Program-made: the position numbers and the translations under genes
The notes under the pieces: generated by a model
Told to the model about the DNA's origin: nothing
Seen by the model: the letters and a program-made list of their open reading frames with translations, nothing else
The model's database searches: none
Part shown: in pieces, positions 20,429 through 27,866 of the stretch
Numbering within the stretch: position 1 is the stretch's first letter
Layout: every line of letters begins with the position of its first letter
DNA from: a virus
Direction: 5' to 3' (one strand)
DNA length: 32,737 nucleotides
Virus record (IMG/VR): IMGVR_UViG_3300030390_001096
Location: 466-33,202 of that record

Positions 20429-22792
20429 ATGGTTAACCTATTTATTAACGGCGAATTACTAGACCAATACAAGGACGAGAGCGTGGATATAGTTAGCTCT
20501 GTTTTAGATGTGAGCGATATTACAAAAAATACAGGCGATTACTCTAAATCTTTTACGATTCCTGCGTCTAAAAATAACAATCGTATCTTTAAACATTGGT
20601 ATAACGCATCTATAGATAACGGATTCGATGCTAGGAGTAAGGTAGAGGGTAGTATAGATATTGACGGCGTACCTTTCAAGCTTGGAACTTTTAAGTTAAA
20701 CAAGTGTAATATTGTAAAGGGTAGGCTTGAGAGTTATACGATTAATTTCTTTGGAAACCTTCCGAATATTAAGGATACAATAGGCGAGGATATGTTAAGT
20801 GATTTATCCTTTCCTGCCCTAGACCATGACTGGACGAGCGACAACGTAAAAAGCGGACTGCAAAATGGCTTAGTAAATAAAGATATTGTTTATACCTTAA
20901 TGGCAAACAAGCGCTATTTTTATAACTCAAATACCGCAGCGCCCGACGTAAATGCTACAACTATAAACATAGCAAACGGAGCAAATCCTGCAAACGCTAC
21001 AGGCGTAGTGTGGAGCGACCTAAGACCTAGCGTACGACTATCTAAAATAATCGAGGCAATCGAGACGAGATACAACGCTGCAACCTATGAGAATCCTATA
21101 GTATTTTCAAGGGATTTTTTTGGTACGACTGAATTTAAAGAGCAGTATCTTTGGCTAAAGGCAGACGACGAGGTAGCGATAGGCGGCGGCGAGGCGATTG
21201 TAGATTTTACAAGCGGAGACGGAACTTATATAAATTTAGGTACTAATAAAGGAACTTTTACTACTATACAATCTGGAATATCAAGGCAAAATTTTGCAAT
21301 ATCTAATATTATAACCCCTGCGTCTGGTTACGAAAATGTACCCTATACTTTTATAGTTAGAAACGCAGATACAAACGAAGACGTCTACGCTTGGGATAGT
21401 GAGCAATGGGCTAACGGCGACGGCGTTATCTCAATAGGTACTAGCTTATTCTCTCCAAGCGGTACGACTATTTTTAACTTTACTTGGCACGTAAAGAGTA
21501 ACGCAAAAATCGAGTTTACGTCCTCTGTTAGTGTCTTAAAATATATAGCAAATTTCCCAATACCACCATTTAATACAACGATCGGAGCAAGTCAAACCCT
21601 AGTAAATAAGGTAATAATAGGCGACGAGATGCCAGAGCTAAAAATCGTTGACTTTATAAAGGGCATTTTCAATATGTATAAACTTGTAGCGATTCCAAAA
21701 TCCGACGGCAGTATATACATAAACTCTCTAGATTCTTACTACTCTCAAGGTAAAAGATACGACGCTACAAAATACGTTGACTTTTCAAAGTTTGACGTTG
21801 ACAGAGGCGAGCTTTTAAAGCGCATATCGTTTGAGTTTGAAGAGCCTAGCACTATTTTAAATATGGAATTTAAAAAGAGAGCGGCGGACGGGCAAGGTTA
21901 CGGAGCATCGCTTGTAAATGTATACGAAAGCCTAACGCCAAAGAAACTAATTGACGGCGATACGCTAGAGGTAAAACTGCCGTTTGAGCAAATATACTTT
22001 GAGAAATTAACAGACCAAAATACAGCGGTTGCAGACGCAAATACAAATATACAAACGGGCGTAATACTAGACGACAATTTAAATCAAGTTGTACCTAAGG
22101 CGGTTTTGCATTATGTAACTAGACAGGATATATCTAGCACGCCCATACGTTTTGTTAATGACCTAGCGGCGGACGTTGTTTTAAATACGGAGCTAAATTC
22201 TCCTATACATCATTTTGGAGTTAATAATCCAATGTACTCAAATGTATTTGAGGCAGAGGCTAGTAATTTTACAGGCGAGGCTTTAGTTAATAATTTATAT
22301 AGTATACATTACAAAGATTATGTAACCGCAATTTTTGAGCTAAAGAGACGGACTTTTAAGTACGTTGCAAACCTGCCTATACAGATAGTTACAAGGCTAG
22401 ATTTAAACGATGTAATCGCAATCAATGAAATAGACTACAGGATAAATAAGTACTCTTATAACCTCTTAAACGGCTTGACAAAATTAGAGCTAATAAATGG
22501 CTTTGATACTACTCTAAAAAATAAAGTATACATTCCGTCTACTATAAATACTGGGCGATTAGCTCAAGACTTTACATTTAACGTCGAGGGTATTTCTACG
22601 GATTACGTTGTTACAAAAGTAGACACAGGCGACGGCACAACTTGGGCGACTACATCTGTAGTAGGAGCGGATAACAATTTGGCAGGTATTAATATTGCAA
22701 CTATGGGCAGCGGCACAATTACGCGGACTATGATAATAAGATACACAGGTAACGGATTAACAACGGATATAATAATACTACAAAATGAGTAA
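20429..22792 (+). CDS. Large tail tip / baseplate protein
   Basis: A 787-residue protein. The N-terminus (LFINGELLDQYKDESVDIVSSVLDVSDITKNTGDYSKSFTIPASKNNNRIFKHW) is a recognisable start of large tail proteins in Bacteroidota phages, with the SKxFxIPASKxNNxxF phrase. The middle is beta-rich. The region around residues 620-690 (HYKDYVTAIFELKRRTFKYVANLPIQIVTRLDLNDVIAINEIDYRINKYSYNLLNGLTKLELI) resembles the barrel at the end of gp27/gpD-like hub proteins. The last ~80 residues may be an added domain. I infer a hub or tail tip component. It lies upstream of the tape measure gene, not downstream as in most siphoviruses. Confidence 0.65.
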   Translation: MVNLFINGELLDQYKDESVDIVSSVLDVSDITKNTGDYSKSFTIPASKNNNRIFKHWYNASIDNGFDARSKVEGSIDIDGVPFKLGTFKLNKCNIVKGRLESYTINFFGNLPNIKDTIGEDMLSDLSFPALDHDWTSDNVKSGLQNGLVNKDIVYTLMANKRYFYNSNTAAPDVNATTINIANGANPANATGVVWSDLRPSVRLSKIIEAIETRYNAATYENPIVFSRDFFGTTEFKEQYLWLKADDEVAIGGGEAIVDFTSGDGTYINLGTNKGTFTTIQSGISRQNFAISNIITPASGYENVPYTFIVRNADTNEDVYAWDSEQWANGDGVISIGTSLFSPSGTTIFNFTWHVKSNAKIEFTSSVSVLKYIANFPIPPFNTTIGASQTLVNKVIIGDEMPELKIVDFIKGIFNMYKLVAIPKSDGSIYINSLDSYYSQGKRYDATKYVDFSKFDVDRGELLKRISFEFEEPSTILNMEFKKRAADGQGYGASLVNVYESLTPKKLIDGDTLEVKLPFEQIYFEKLTDQNTAVADANTNIQTGVILDDNLNQVVPKAVLHYVTRQDISSTPIRFVNDLAADVVLNTELNSPIHHFGVNNPMYSNVFEAEASNFTGEALVNNLYSIHYKDYVTAIFELKRRTFKYVANLPIQIVTRLDLNDVIAINEIDYRINKYSYNLLNGLTKLELINGFDTTLKNKVYIPSTINTGRLAQDFTFNVEGISTDYVVTKVDTGDGTTWATTSVVGADNNLAGINIATMGSGTITRTMIIRYTGNGLTTDIIILQNE

Positions 22793-22943
22793 CGATATAA
22801 CAGAGGTAATCGATATACTAAGGCGATCGGATTTTTACGGCGCAGGCGACTGCGTAGAGATAGCAAAGGGCAAAAGGGAAATCTTAGCCTCTTGGAGTGG
22901 ATTAAAAAGGAAAGTTAAACGTACTATAAAAGCAAAAAAATGA
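22785..22943 (+). CDS. 52-residue basic protein between tail genes
   Basis: The product starts MSNDITEVIDILRRSDFYGAG and ends in a Lys/Arg-rich tail (LKRKVKRTIKAKK). It overlaps the tail tip gene by 8 bp and its stop overlaps the tape measure ATG (ATGA at 22940-22943), so translation is well supported although the gene is short. It is probably a small structural or assembly factor; the family is unknown. Confidence 0.6.
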   Translation: MSNDITEVIDILRRSDFYGAGDCVEIAKGKREILASWSGLKRKVKRTIKAKK

Positions 22944-24700
22944 AAGAGGTTAAGATTAAAATTGTAGCGGATACAGGGCAAGCAAAAAAAGGGATTGACG
23001 GATTAACAGGCTCGACCGAAGAGCTAGGAAATGAAGTAAACAAAACCTCAAAAAAAACATCTGGACTAGGAGACTCTGTCGATAAAATGACAGGCGGAGC
23101 GTTAACAGGATTAAAAAAATTCGCAGGAGGATTAAAAGCTATTGCAATGGGTTTCCGTACTATTGGAGGAGCTATCGCTGCTAGTGGTATCGGTTTAATT
23201 GTTATAACTATCGCAGCGCTTACAGCAGCCTTTCAAGGCTCTGAAGAGGGGCAGAATAAGTTTGCTAAAATAATGGGAGTCATAGGAGCGGTAACGGGAA
23301 ACCTAGTCGACCTATTAGCCGATTTCGGGGAGCTTGTTATCTCAGCTTTTGAAAATCCAAAAAAGGCTATAAGTAGCTTTGCAAAACTTATAAAAGAAAA
23401 TATTGTTAACAGGTTTGAGGGAATGGTTGAGCTTATACCACAACTAGGCAAAGCAATAACTTTACTTTTTAAAGGAGAATTTTCTGAGGCGGGTAAAGTG
23501 GCAGGAGACGCAGTCGCAAAAGTTACTCTAGGAATCGACGATATGTCTGGCAAAATAAAAGCAGCGACAGAGGCGACAAAAGGCTTTATAGACCAAAACT
23601 TAAAAGAGGGAGCTGCGGCTGCAAAGGTCGCAGACCAAAGAGCAAAAGCCGACAAAATAGAGAGAGGTTTATTAGTAAGAAGAGCAAAAGCAGAGAGGGA
23701 AATCGCGGAGCTACGACTTAAAGCTAAAGACCTAAACAATGTAAGCGCAGAGGAGCGAGAGGCGGCGCTTATGAAAGTGCTTGAAATTCAAGACGGACTT
23801 GCTGTTTCAGAGGTCGAAATTGCACAACTTAGAAGTGATGCGCAAACAGCAGAGAATACCTTTGCTAGAAGTACAAAAGAAAATTTGCTCGAAGAGGAAA
23901 GATTAAAGGCGGCAGTTATAGCGGTAGAAACTCGTAGAATAGACCAAAAACGAGCAATACAGAGAGAGCTAACGGCGGCAGAAAACGAAATAAACAGAGC
24001 AGCAAAAGAGGCGCAAAAGATTTTAGACGACGAGAAAAAAGTTAAAGATGCAAAAGATATTTCCGACGCTAAAATAAAGGCAGCCGAATTAAAAAAAATA
24101 CAAGAGCAAGCAGACAAGGACGCCGCAGACTTAGCGGCTCAAAAATTAGCAGCTCAAAAAGCTGTAGCAGCCGCAGAGTTGGAAGTAAGAAACGCAACTT
24201 TAAATAATATAAGTAGTGGTATTGGCTTGCTTGCATCTCTCGGCGAAGAGTCTAAGGGGTTACAAGCCGCGGCATTAATTGGCGAGTCAGCGGTAAATAT
24301 TGCTAAAACAATAGTAAATACTCAAGCATCAAATGTCGCAACGACTGCGCAAGGTGCTTCGCTTGCGTTCGCTAGTGGAGGTACATCTGTTGCAGCGGCT
24401 ACCGCGCTTGTTTTACAAAACAATATTGCCGCAGGTATTGGGATAGCTACAAATATAGCGGCTACAGCTAAAGGACTCGCAGCTTTAGGCAAAGGAGGAG
24501 CGCCGTCCAAAGGAGACGCAGGAGGCGCAGACGCAGGCGCAACCGCTCCTGCCTTTAATCTAGTAGAGGGAACGGAAAGCAACGCAATACAGGACAGCAT
24601 AACAGGGCAAGACAACGCCGTCAAGGCGATAGTTGTTAGCGGAGACGTTACCACAGCTCAAAGCGCCGACCGAAACGCTGTAGACTCAAGCGGATTTTAA
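22940..24700 (+). CDS. Tape measure protein
   Basis: A 586-residue protein with the typical tape measure profile. A charged N-terminus starts MKEVKIKIVADTGQAKKGIDGLTGSTEELGNEV. Hydrophobic segments lie near residues 75-100 (IGGAIAASGIGLIVITIAALTAAF) and 110-135. A long Ala/Glu/Lys helical region from about 195 to 420 is probably a coiled coil, then a Gly/Ala-rich hydrophobic stretch (450-530) and an Asp/Ser-rich end. It sets tail length and may enter the host membrane at ejection. With the usual rule of about 0.15 nm per residue, the tail would be close to 90 nm, short for a siphovirus; this is an estimate. No lytic domain is visible. Confidence 0.85.
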   Translation: MKEVKIKIVADTGQAKKGIDGLTGSTEELGNEVNKTSKKTSGLGDSVDKMTGGALTGLKKFAGGLKAIAMGFRTIGGAIAASGIGLIVITIAALTAAFQGSEEGQNKFAKIMGVIGAVTGNLVDLLADFGELVISAFENPKKAISSFAKLIKENIVNRFEGMVELIPQLGKAITLLFKGEFSEAGKVAGDAVAKVTLGIDDMSGKIKAATEATKGFIDQNLKEGAAAAKVADQRAKADKIERGLLVRRAKAEREIAELRLKAKDLNNVSAEEREAALMKVLEIQDGLAVSEVEIAQLRSDAQTAENTFARSTKENLLEEERLKAAVIAVETRRIDQKRAIQRELTAAENEINRAAKEAQKILDDEKKVKDAKDISDAKIKAAELKKIQEQADKDAADLAAQKLAAQKAVAAAELEVRNATLNNISSGIGLLASLGEESKGLQAAALIGESAVNIAKTIVNTQASNVATTAQGASLAFASGGTSVAAATALVLQNNIAAGIGIATNIAATAKGLAALGKGGAPSKGDAGGADAGATAPAFNLVEGTESNAIQDSITGQDNAVKAIVVSGDVTTAQSADRNAVDSSGF

Positions 24701-24708
24701 CAAATAGT

Positions 24709-24734
24709 GAAACAAAAACCGCTATAAATACGTC
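24709..24734 (+). promoter_or_regulatory. Late promoter P3, ECF type (GAAAC-N17-CGTC)
   Basis: GAAAC at 24709-24713 (here TGAAAC) and CGTC at 24731-24734 with exactly 17 bases between, then TATATAATATA. The gene start at 24750 follows after 15 nt. It would drive the protease/scaffold and major capsid genes, needing high late expression. Confidence 0.7.
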
Positions 24735-24749
24735 TATATAATATAGCCT

Positions 24750-25901
24750 ATGAAAAGATACGAGGGGAAATACAATAAAAAGAGCAAAGGAGTCTTTGCA
24801 ATATCATTGGTAAACGCACCTGCCACAGGCGAGCATTATATCGCAATGGCTAAACAAGACAAAATTGTTAAGTTTGCAAAAGTAGACGAGGAGCAGCGTA
24901 TTTTAATGGGCTTAGTATTACAGCCCGACCAGTTAATCTACAGAGTAGACGAAAACGGCGACGAGTTTGAGATGTTTTTTAGTGCTGAAACTATAAAAGA
25001 TTTTTCTCAAAACTTTTTTCAGTCTGGATTCCAATTAAACTCTAAACTAGAGCATGACGAGACTATCGAAAATGTTACGTTTGTAGAGTCGTGGCTAGTA
25101 GCCGATCCAAAGAAAGATAAAAGCGCAGCCTACGGACTTAGTTATCCTGTTGGCTCTTGGCTCGTTTCTATGAAAGTAGATAATGACGATATTTGGAACA
25201 ACTACATTAAGACGGGCGAATTAAAGGGTTTCTCTATCGACGGGATGGTAGAGCTTGAGGAAGTAAATTTTAAATCTAATATACAAATGAGTAAAAGTAA
25301 CAAGAATATCATTGCTTTGCTAAAACAGATAGTATCTGGAGCAGAGCAGGACGTAGAGGTAACTCTAGGAAGTGTAAAATCTGGCGAGCTAGATATACAA
25401 TTTGACGGCGAAACTTTAGAGGTTGGAACGGCTGTATTTTTAATAGCAGACGACGAGGAGAAAGTGCAACTAGCCGACGGAACGTATAAAATCGACGACG
25501 CAGGCGAAATCGTTGTAAAAGACGGACTTGTAGAGTCTATGTCTGAGGGCGAGGAAGTAGTAGACGAGGAAGTAGTCGAAGAGGTAGAGCCAGAGGCAGA
25601 GCTTGCCGAAGAGGACGAAGTAATCGAAGAGGTTAACGCAGACGAGGAGTCTATGAGAGTAATTAAAGAGATTTTAGACGATATGTTTAAGGCTTACGCC
25701 GAGAGTATGGAGATTAAAATGAGCGCTTTAGATGCTAAACTAGAAACTTTAACGTCTGAAAACGTAGAGTTAAAAGAGCAGGTCGTAACACTTTCGGCGC
25801 AGCCGTCAGTTAAGCCTATAAGCTCACAGCCTAAGCAAGTGGCAATGACAAAGCAAGGGCGAATCCTTGAGACTATTAAACAAGCAAACCAAAACAAGTA
25901 A
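24750..25901 (+). CDS. Prohead protease-scaffold fusion (XkdF-type)
   Basis: A 383-residue protein. Residues 45-170 resemble the XkdF-like serine protease domain: ILMGLVLQPDQLIYR, then SKLEHDETIENVTFVESWLVADP (candidate catalytic H102), then YPVGSWLVSMKVDNDDIWNNYIKTGELKGFSIDGMVE (candidate nucleophile S162 in GFSIDG). After a linker, residues about 255-305 are extremely acidic (EEVVDEEVVEEVEPEAELAEEDEVIEEVNADEE) and 305-350 form a coiled coil, the profile of a capsid scaffold. A basic, Gln-rich C-terminus ends it. Such fusions scaffold the prohead, then cleave it. It is directly followed by the major capsid gene, agreeing with this role. It is behind late promoter P3. Confidence 0.8.
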   Translation: MKRYEGKYNKKSKGVFAISLVNAPATGEHYIAMAKQDKIVKFAKVDEEQRILMGLVLQPDQLIYRVDENGDEFEMFFSAETIKDFSQNFFQSGFQLNSKLEHDETIENVTFVESWLVADPKKDKSAAYGLSYPVGSWLVSMKVDNDDIWNNYIKTGELKGFSIDGMVELEEVNFKSNIQMSKSNKNIIALLKQIVSGAEQDVEVTLGSVKSGELDIQFDGETLEVGTAVFLIADDEEKVQLADGTYKIDDAGEIVVKDGLVESMSEGEEVVDEEVVEEVEPEAELAEEDEVIEEVNADEESMRVIKEILDDMFKAYAESMEIKMSALDAKLETLTSENVELKEQVVTLSAQPSVKPISSQPKQVAMTKQGRILETIKQANQNK

Positions 25902-25929
25902 ATTAATTAATTTAAAAATAGATAAAAGA

Positions 25930-26847
25930 ATGGCAATTACATCAAATTATGCAGGAATCCCCGCAGTGGACATAATGCTAAAAGCAATCAAGGAAGAGGA
26001 TACTTTAAGACTTGGACTTATCAATGTTGTACCTAACGTAGGATACAAATTAAACTTAAGAAACCTAGACGTTACTCTAGGAGTAGTAGACTACGCTTGT
26101 GGAACTACACCTGCAACAGGAGCAGTAGCTTACGCAGAGAAAGTTTTAACACTTTCAAAGTTTAAAAATGAGTTTACAATCTGTAAAGAAGATTTCCGCC
26201 CAACATGGAGCGGCGAGTCTATGGGCGCGTCTGCTTTTAACGACCAAACACCTCAAGAGATTGCAGACGCAATCGTAGCAGATACATCTGCAAGGCTTGC
26301 GGAATGGTTTGAAGACCAAATCTGGAACGGATCGGGAGCAGCAGGAAACATGAGCGGACTAATCCCTCAGTTTTTAGCAGACGGAGACGTTATCCAAGCA
26401 AACGGAGGAATTACTGCAATCGGTGCGGCTGTAACTACAGCGAATGTACTAGCAGTATTTGACGCGGCTACGGCAGCATTGCCTTACGCACTAAGACGTA
26501 AAGCGGTAAACTTTATCGTATCTCCAGACGTTGCGGATTCTTACATGAAGTTACTTATCCAAAACGGAGCAGCTAACGGATTAGGTGGAGACGCTAACAC
26601 AGGAATGGTATACGGACGTTACAATGTGCAAGTTGTAAATGCCCTCCCAGACAACACTATCGTTTTATTTCAGAAAGAAAATATAACTATGGGTACAGGA
26701 TTAGCCTCAGATGCGACCTCTATTAGAGTGAAAGACCTAGACGAGGTAGATTTGAGCGGAAACGTTTTGTATAAGTCTGTATTCGGTGGAGCTGTAGGAT
26801 ATTCTTACGGAACGGAAATAGTTTGGTTACTTACTACAATAGCCTAA
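25930..26847 (+). CDS. Major capsid protein (HK97-fold type)
   Basis: A 305-residue protein. The start is the ATG at 25930 (MAITSNYAGIPAVDIMLKAIKEEDTLRLGLINVVPNVGYKLNL); an earlier in-frame codon lies in the protease gene. The order protease/scaffold then this gene, the length, the N-terminal helical arm and the late part (PYALRRKAVNFIVSPDVADSYMKLLIQNG...TGMVYGRYNVQVVNALPDNTIVLFQKENITMGTGLASD) fit a major capsid protein with the HK97 fold, including P-domain and A-domain-like phrases. Codon choice is strongly biased and GC at third positions is higher than average, as for a highly expressed gene. A strong terminator follows 6 bp downstream. Confidence 0.85.
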   Translation: MAITSNYAGIPAVDIMLKAIKEEDTLRLGLINVVPNVGYKLNLRNLDVTLGVVDYACGTTPATGAVAYAEKVLTLSKFKNEFTICKEDFRPTWSGESMGASAFNDQTPQEIADAIVADTSARLAEWFEDQIWNGSGAAGNMSGLIPQFLADGDVIQANGGITAIGAAVTTANVLAVFDAATAALPYALRRKAVNFIVSPDVADSYMKLLIQNGAANGLGGDANTGMVYGRYNVQVVNALPDNTIVLFQKENITMGTGLASDATSIRVKDLDEVDLSGNVLYKSVFGGAVGYSYGTEIVWLLTTIA

Positions 26848-26852
26848 ATATT

Positions 26853-26877
26853 AGGGGGTGTAAAAACCCCCTTTTTT
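26853..26877 (+). terminator. Strong terminator after the major capsid gene
   Basis: AGGGGGT (26853-26859) pairs with ACCCCCT (26866-26872) around a 6-nt loop, followed by a T run to 26877. It would end capsid transcription from P3, so genes beyond get less of this message. Confidence 0.88.
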
Positions 26878-26929
26878 AAAAGCATTAATAATCGGTTACA
26901 TAAAGTAACTATCTAATATACAATAACTT

Positions 26930-27442
26930 ATGGCGTGTTTAATCACATCGGGGAGAGCTAAAGTGTGTAAGGACGGGCTTGGCGGTCAGTCTACACTATA
27001 CCTCTTTAACAGCCTACCAGATGCTTTCACTATTTTAAACGGAGAAGCTACTGCAATGAATGCAGCATTAACTGCGGCGTTTGCTTATCCTTTAGAGGGA
27101 GACGGCAATACACTAGAGCAGTCAATGGTAGGAGACAGAAATACAAGCAGTCGAGTAAATACTCAGACGCTTACTACTATTTTGAAATCAATGGACGCTG
27201 CAACAAATGCAGAGTTTAATCTATTAGCGGCAGGGTATCCGTCTGCGGTAGTAGTTGACAGAAACGGCAACTATATAGCTATCGGTCTTGACGACGGAAT
27301 CGACTTTACAATCGTTGCCTCGACGGGCGGCGCTAAAACGGACGGAAATATGTACACATTGACAGGTGTATCCACAACCAAAAATTTAGCTCCATTTTTA
27401 GACTCGGCTACTCAAACCTCTTTTTTAGCGGTAGTATCTTAA
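26930..27442 (+). CDS. Major tail tube protein
   Basis: A 170-residue protein starting MACLITSGRAKVCKDGLGGQSTLYLFN, with a beta-sandwich-like body and SAVVVDRNGNYIAIGLDDGIDFTIVASTGG near residue 105. It is related to the N-terminal part of the protein at 30097: both begin MAxxxxxGxxxxCKDxxGGxxxxYLF and share the DRNGNYxxIGLxxGxxxTIxAxTGGxK block, so they are paralogues. Length, position after the capsid gene and the strand pattern suggest the tail tube protein. It lies between two terminators; the region 26878-26929 contains an inverted repeat GTTAC/GTAAC and an AT-rich TAATATAC, which may be its own promoter. Confidence 0.7.
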   Translation: MACLITSGRAKVCKDGLGGQSTLYLFNSLPDAFTILNGEATAMNAALTAAFAYPLEGDGNTLEQSMVGDRNTSSRVNTQTLTTILKSMDAATNAEFNLLAAGYPSAVVVDRNGNYIAIGLDDGIDFTIVASTGGAKTDGNMYTLTGVSTTKNLAPFLDSATQTSFLAVVS

Positions 27443-27460
27443 TCTAATTTTTTACTATAA

Positions 27461-27495
27461 AAAAAGCCTTGCATTAATTTGTAAGGTTTTTTTTT
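27461..27495 (+). terminator. Terminator after the tail tube gene
   Basis: CCTTGCA (27467-27473) pairs with TGTAAGG (27480-27486; one G-T pair), loop of 6, with an A run before and nine T after (27487-27495). It directly precedes late promoter P4. Confidence 0.85.
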
Positions 27496-27504
27496 GCCTT
27501 AATA

Positions 27505-27530
27505 GAAACAAAAAAGCACATTTTTACGTC
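27505..27530 (+). promoter_or_regulatory. Late promoter P4, ECF type (GAAAC-N17-CGTC)
   Basis: GAAAC at 27505-27509 and CGTC at 27527-27530, again exactly 17 bases apart, then TTAATAATATA. It lies 10 nt after the T run of the previous terminator and 23 nt before the ATG at 27554. It would drive the portal, connector, tail fibre and perhaps lysis genes. Confidence 0.7.
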
Positions 27531-27553
27531 TTAATAATATACGAGCTTGTTTT

Positions 27554-27862
27554 ATGATAGTTAACCCTAATTTAAGTATACATACAATAAATATAGTGCC
27601 TAGATATATTGCGTCTAACGCATTAACTTTGACCATTACAGATAGTACTCTAGGAACGACTACAGACGTAACGCCTGCTTATACAATGGGCGGAGATTAC
27701 AAGCTATCTCTAGTGTTTAGTTATACATTTGTTGACGAGAGCAGTTATCAATTAAGGCTAACCGACGACGTAACTACAGAAATAGTATACAGAGGTCTAG
27801 TTATAGCTACAACGCAGACAGCACAGAAATACAAGCAAACAGCTAACCGCTATACATGGTAA
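27554..27862 (+). CDS. Small structural protein, beta-rich
   Basis: A 102-residue protein with an immunoglobulin- or tail-like beta pattern (VPRYIASNALTLTITDSTLGTTTDVTPAYTMGGDYKLSLVFSYTFVDESSYQLRLTDDVTTEIVYRGLVIAT). It has no known name, but proteins of this size and pattern precede portal genes in related phages, as I remember them. It may be a capsid decoration or head-closure protein. It is first in the unit behind P4 and lies 4 bp before the portal. Confidence 0.5.
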   Translation: MIVNPNLSIHTINIVPRYIASNALTLTITDSTLGTTTDVTPAYTMGGDYKLSLVFSYTFVDESSYQLRLTDDVTTEIVYRGLVIATTQTAQKYKQTANRYTW

Positions 27863-27866
27863 AAAT

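Noticed and set aside
23233-23739. Minus-strand open frame of 168 codons in the tape measure gene
   Set aside because: The Ala/Ser/Leu-rich product is the mirror of a helical Ala/Lys/Glu-rich gene; no start context or promoter.
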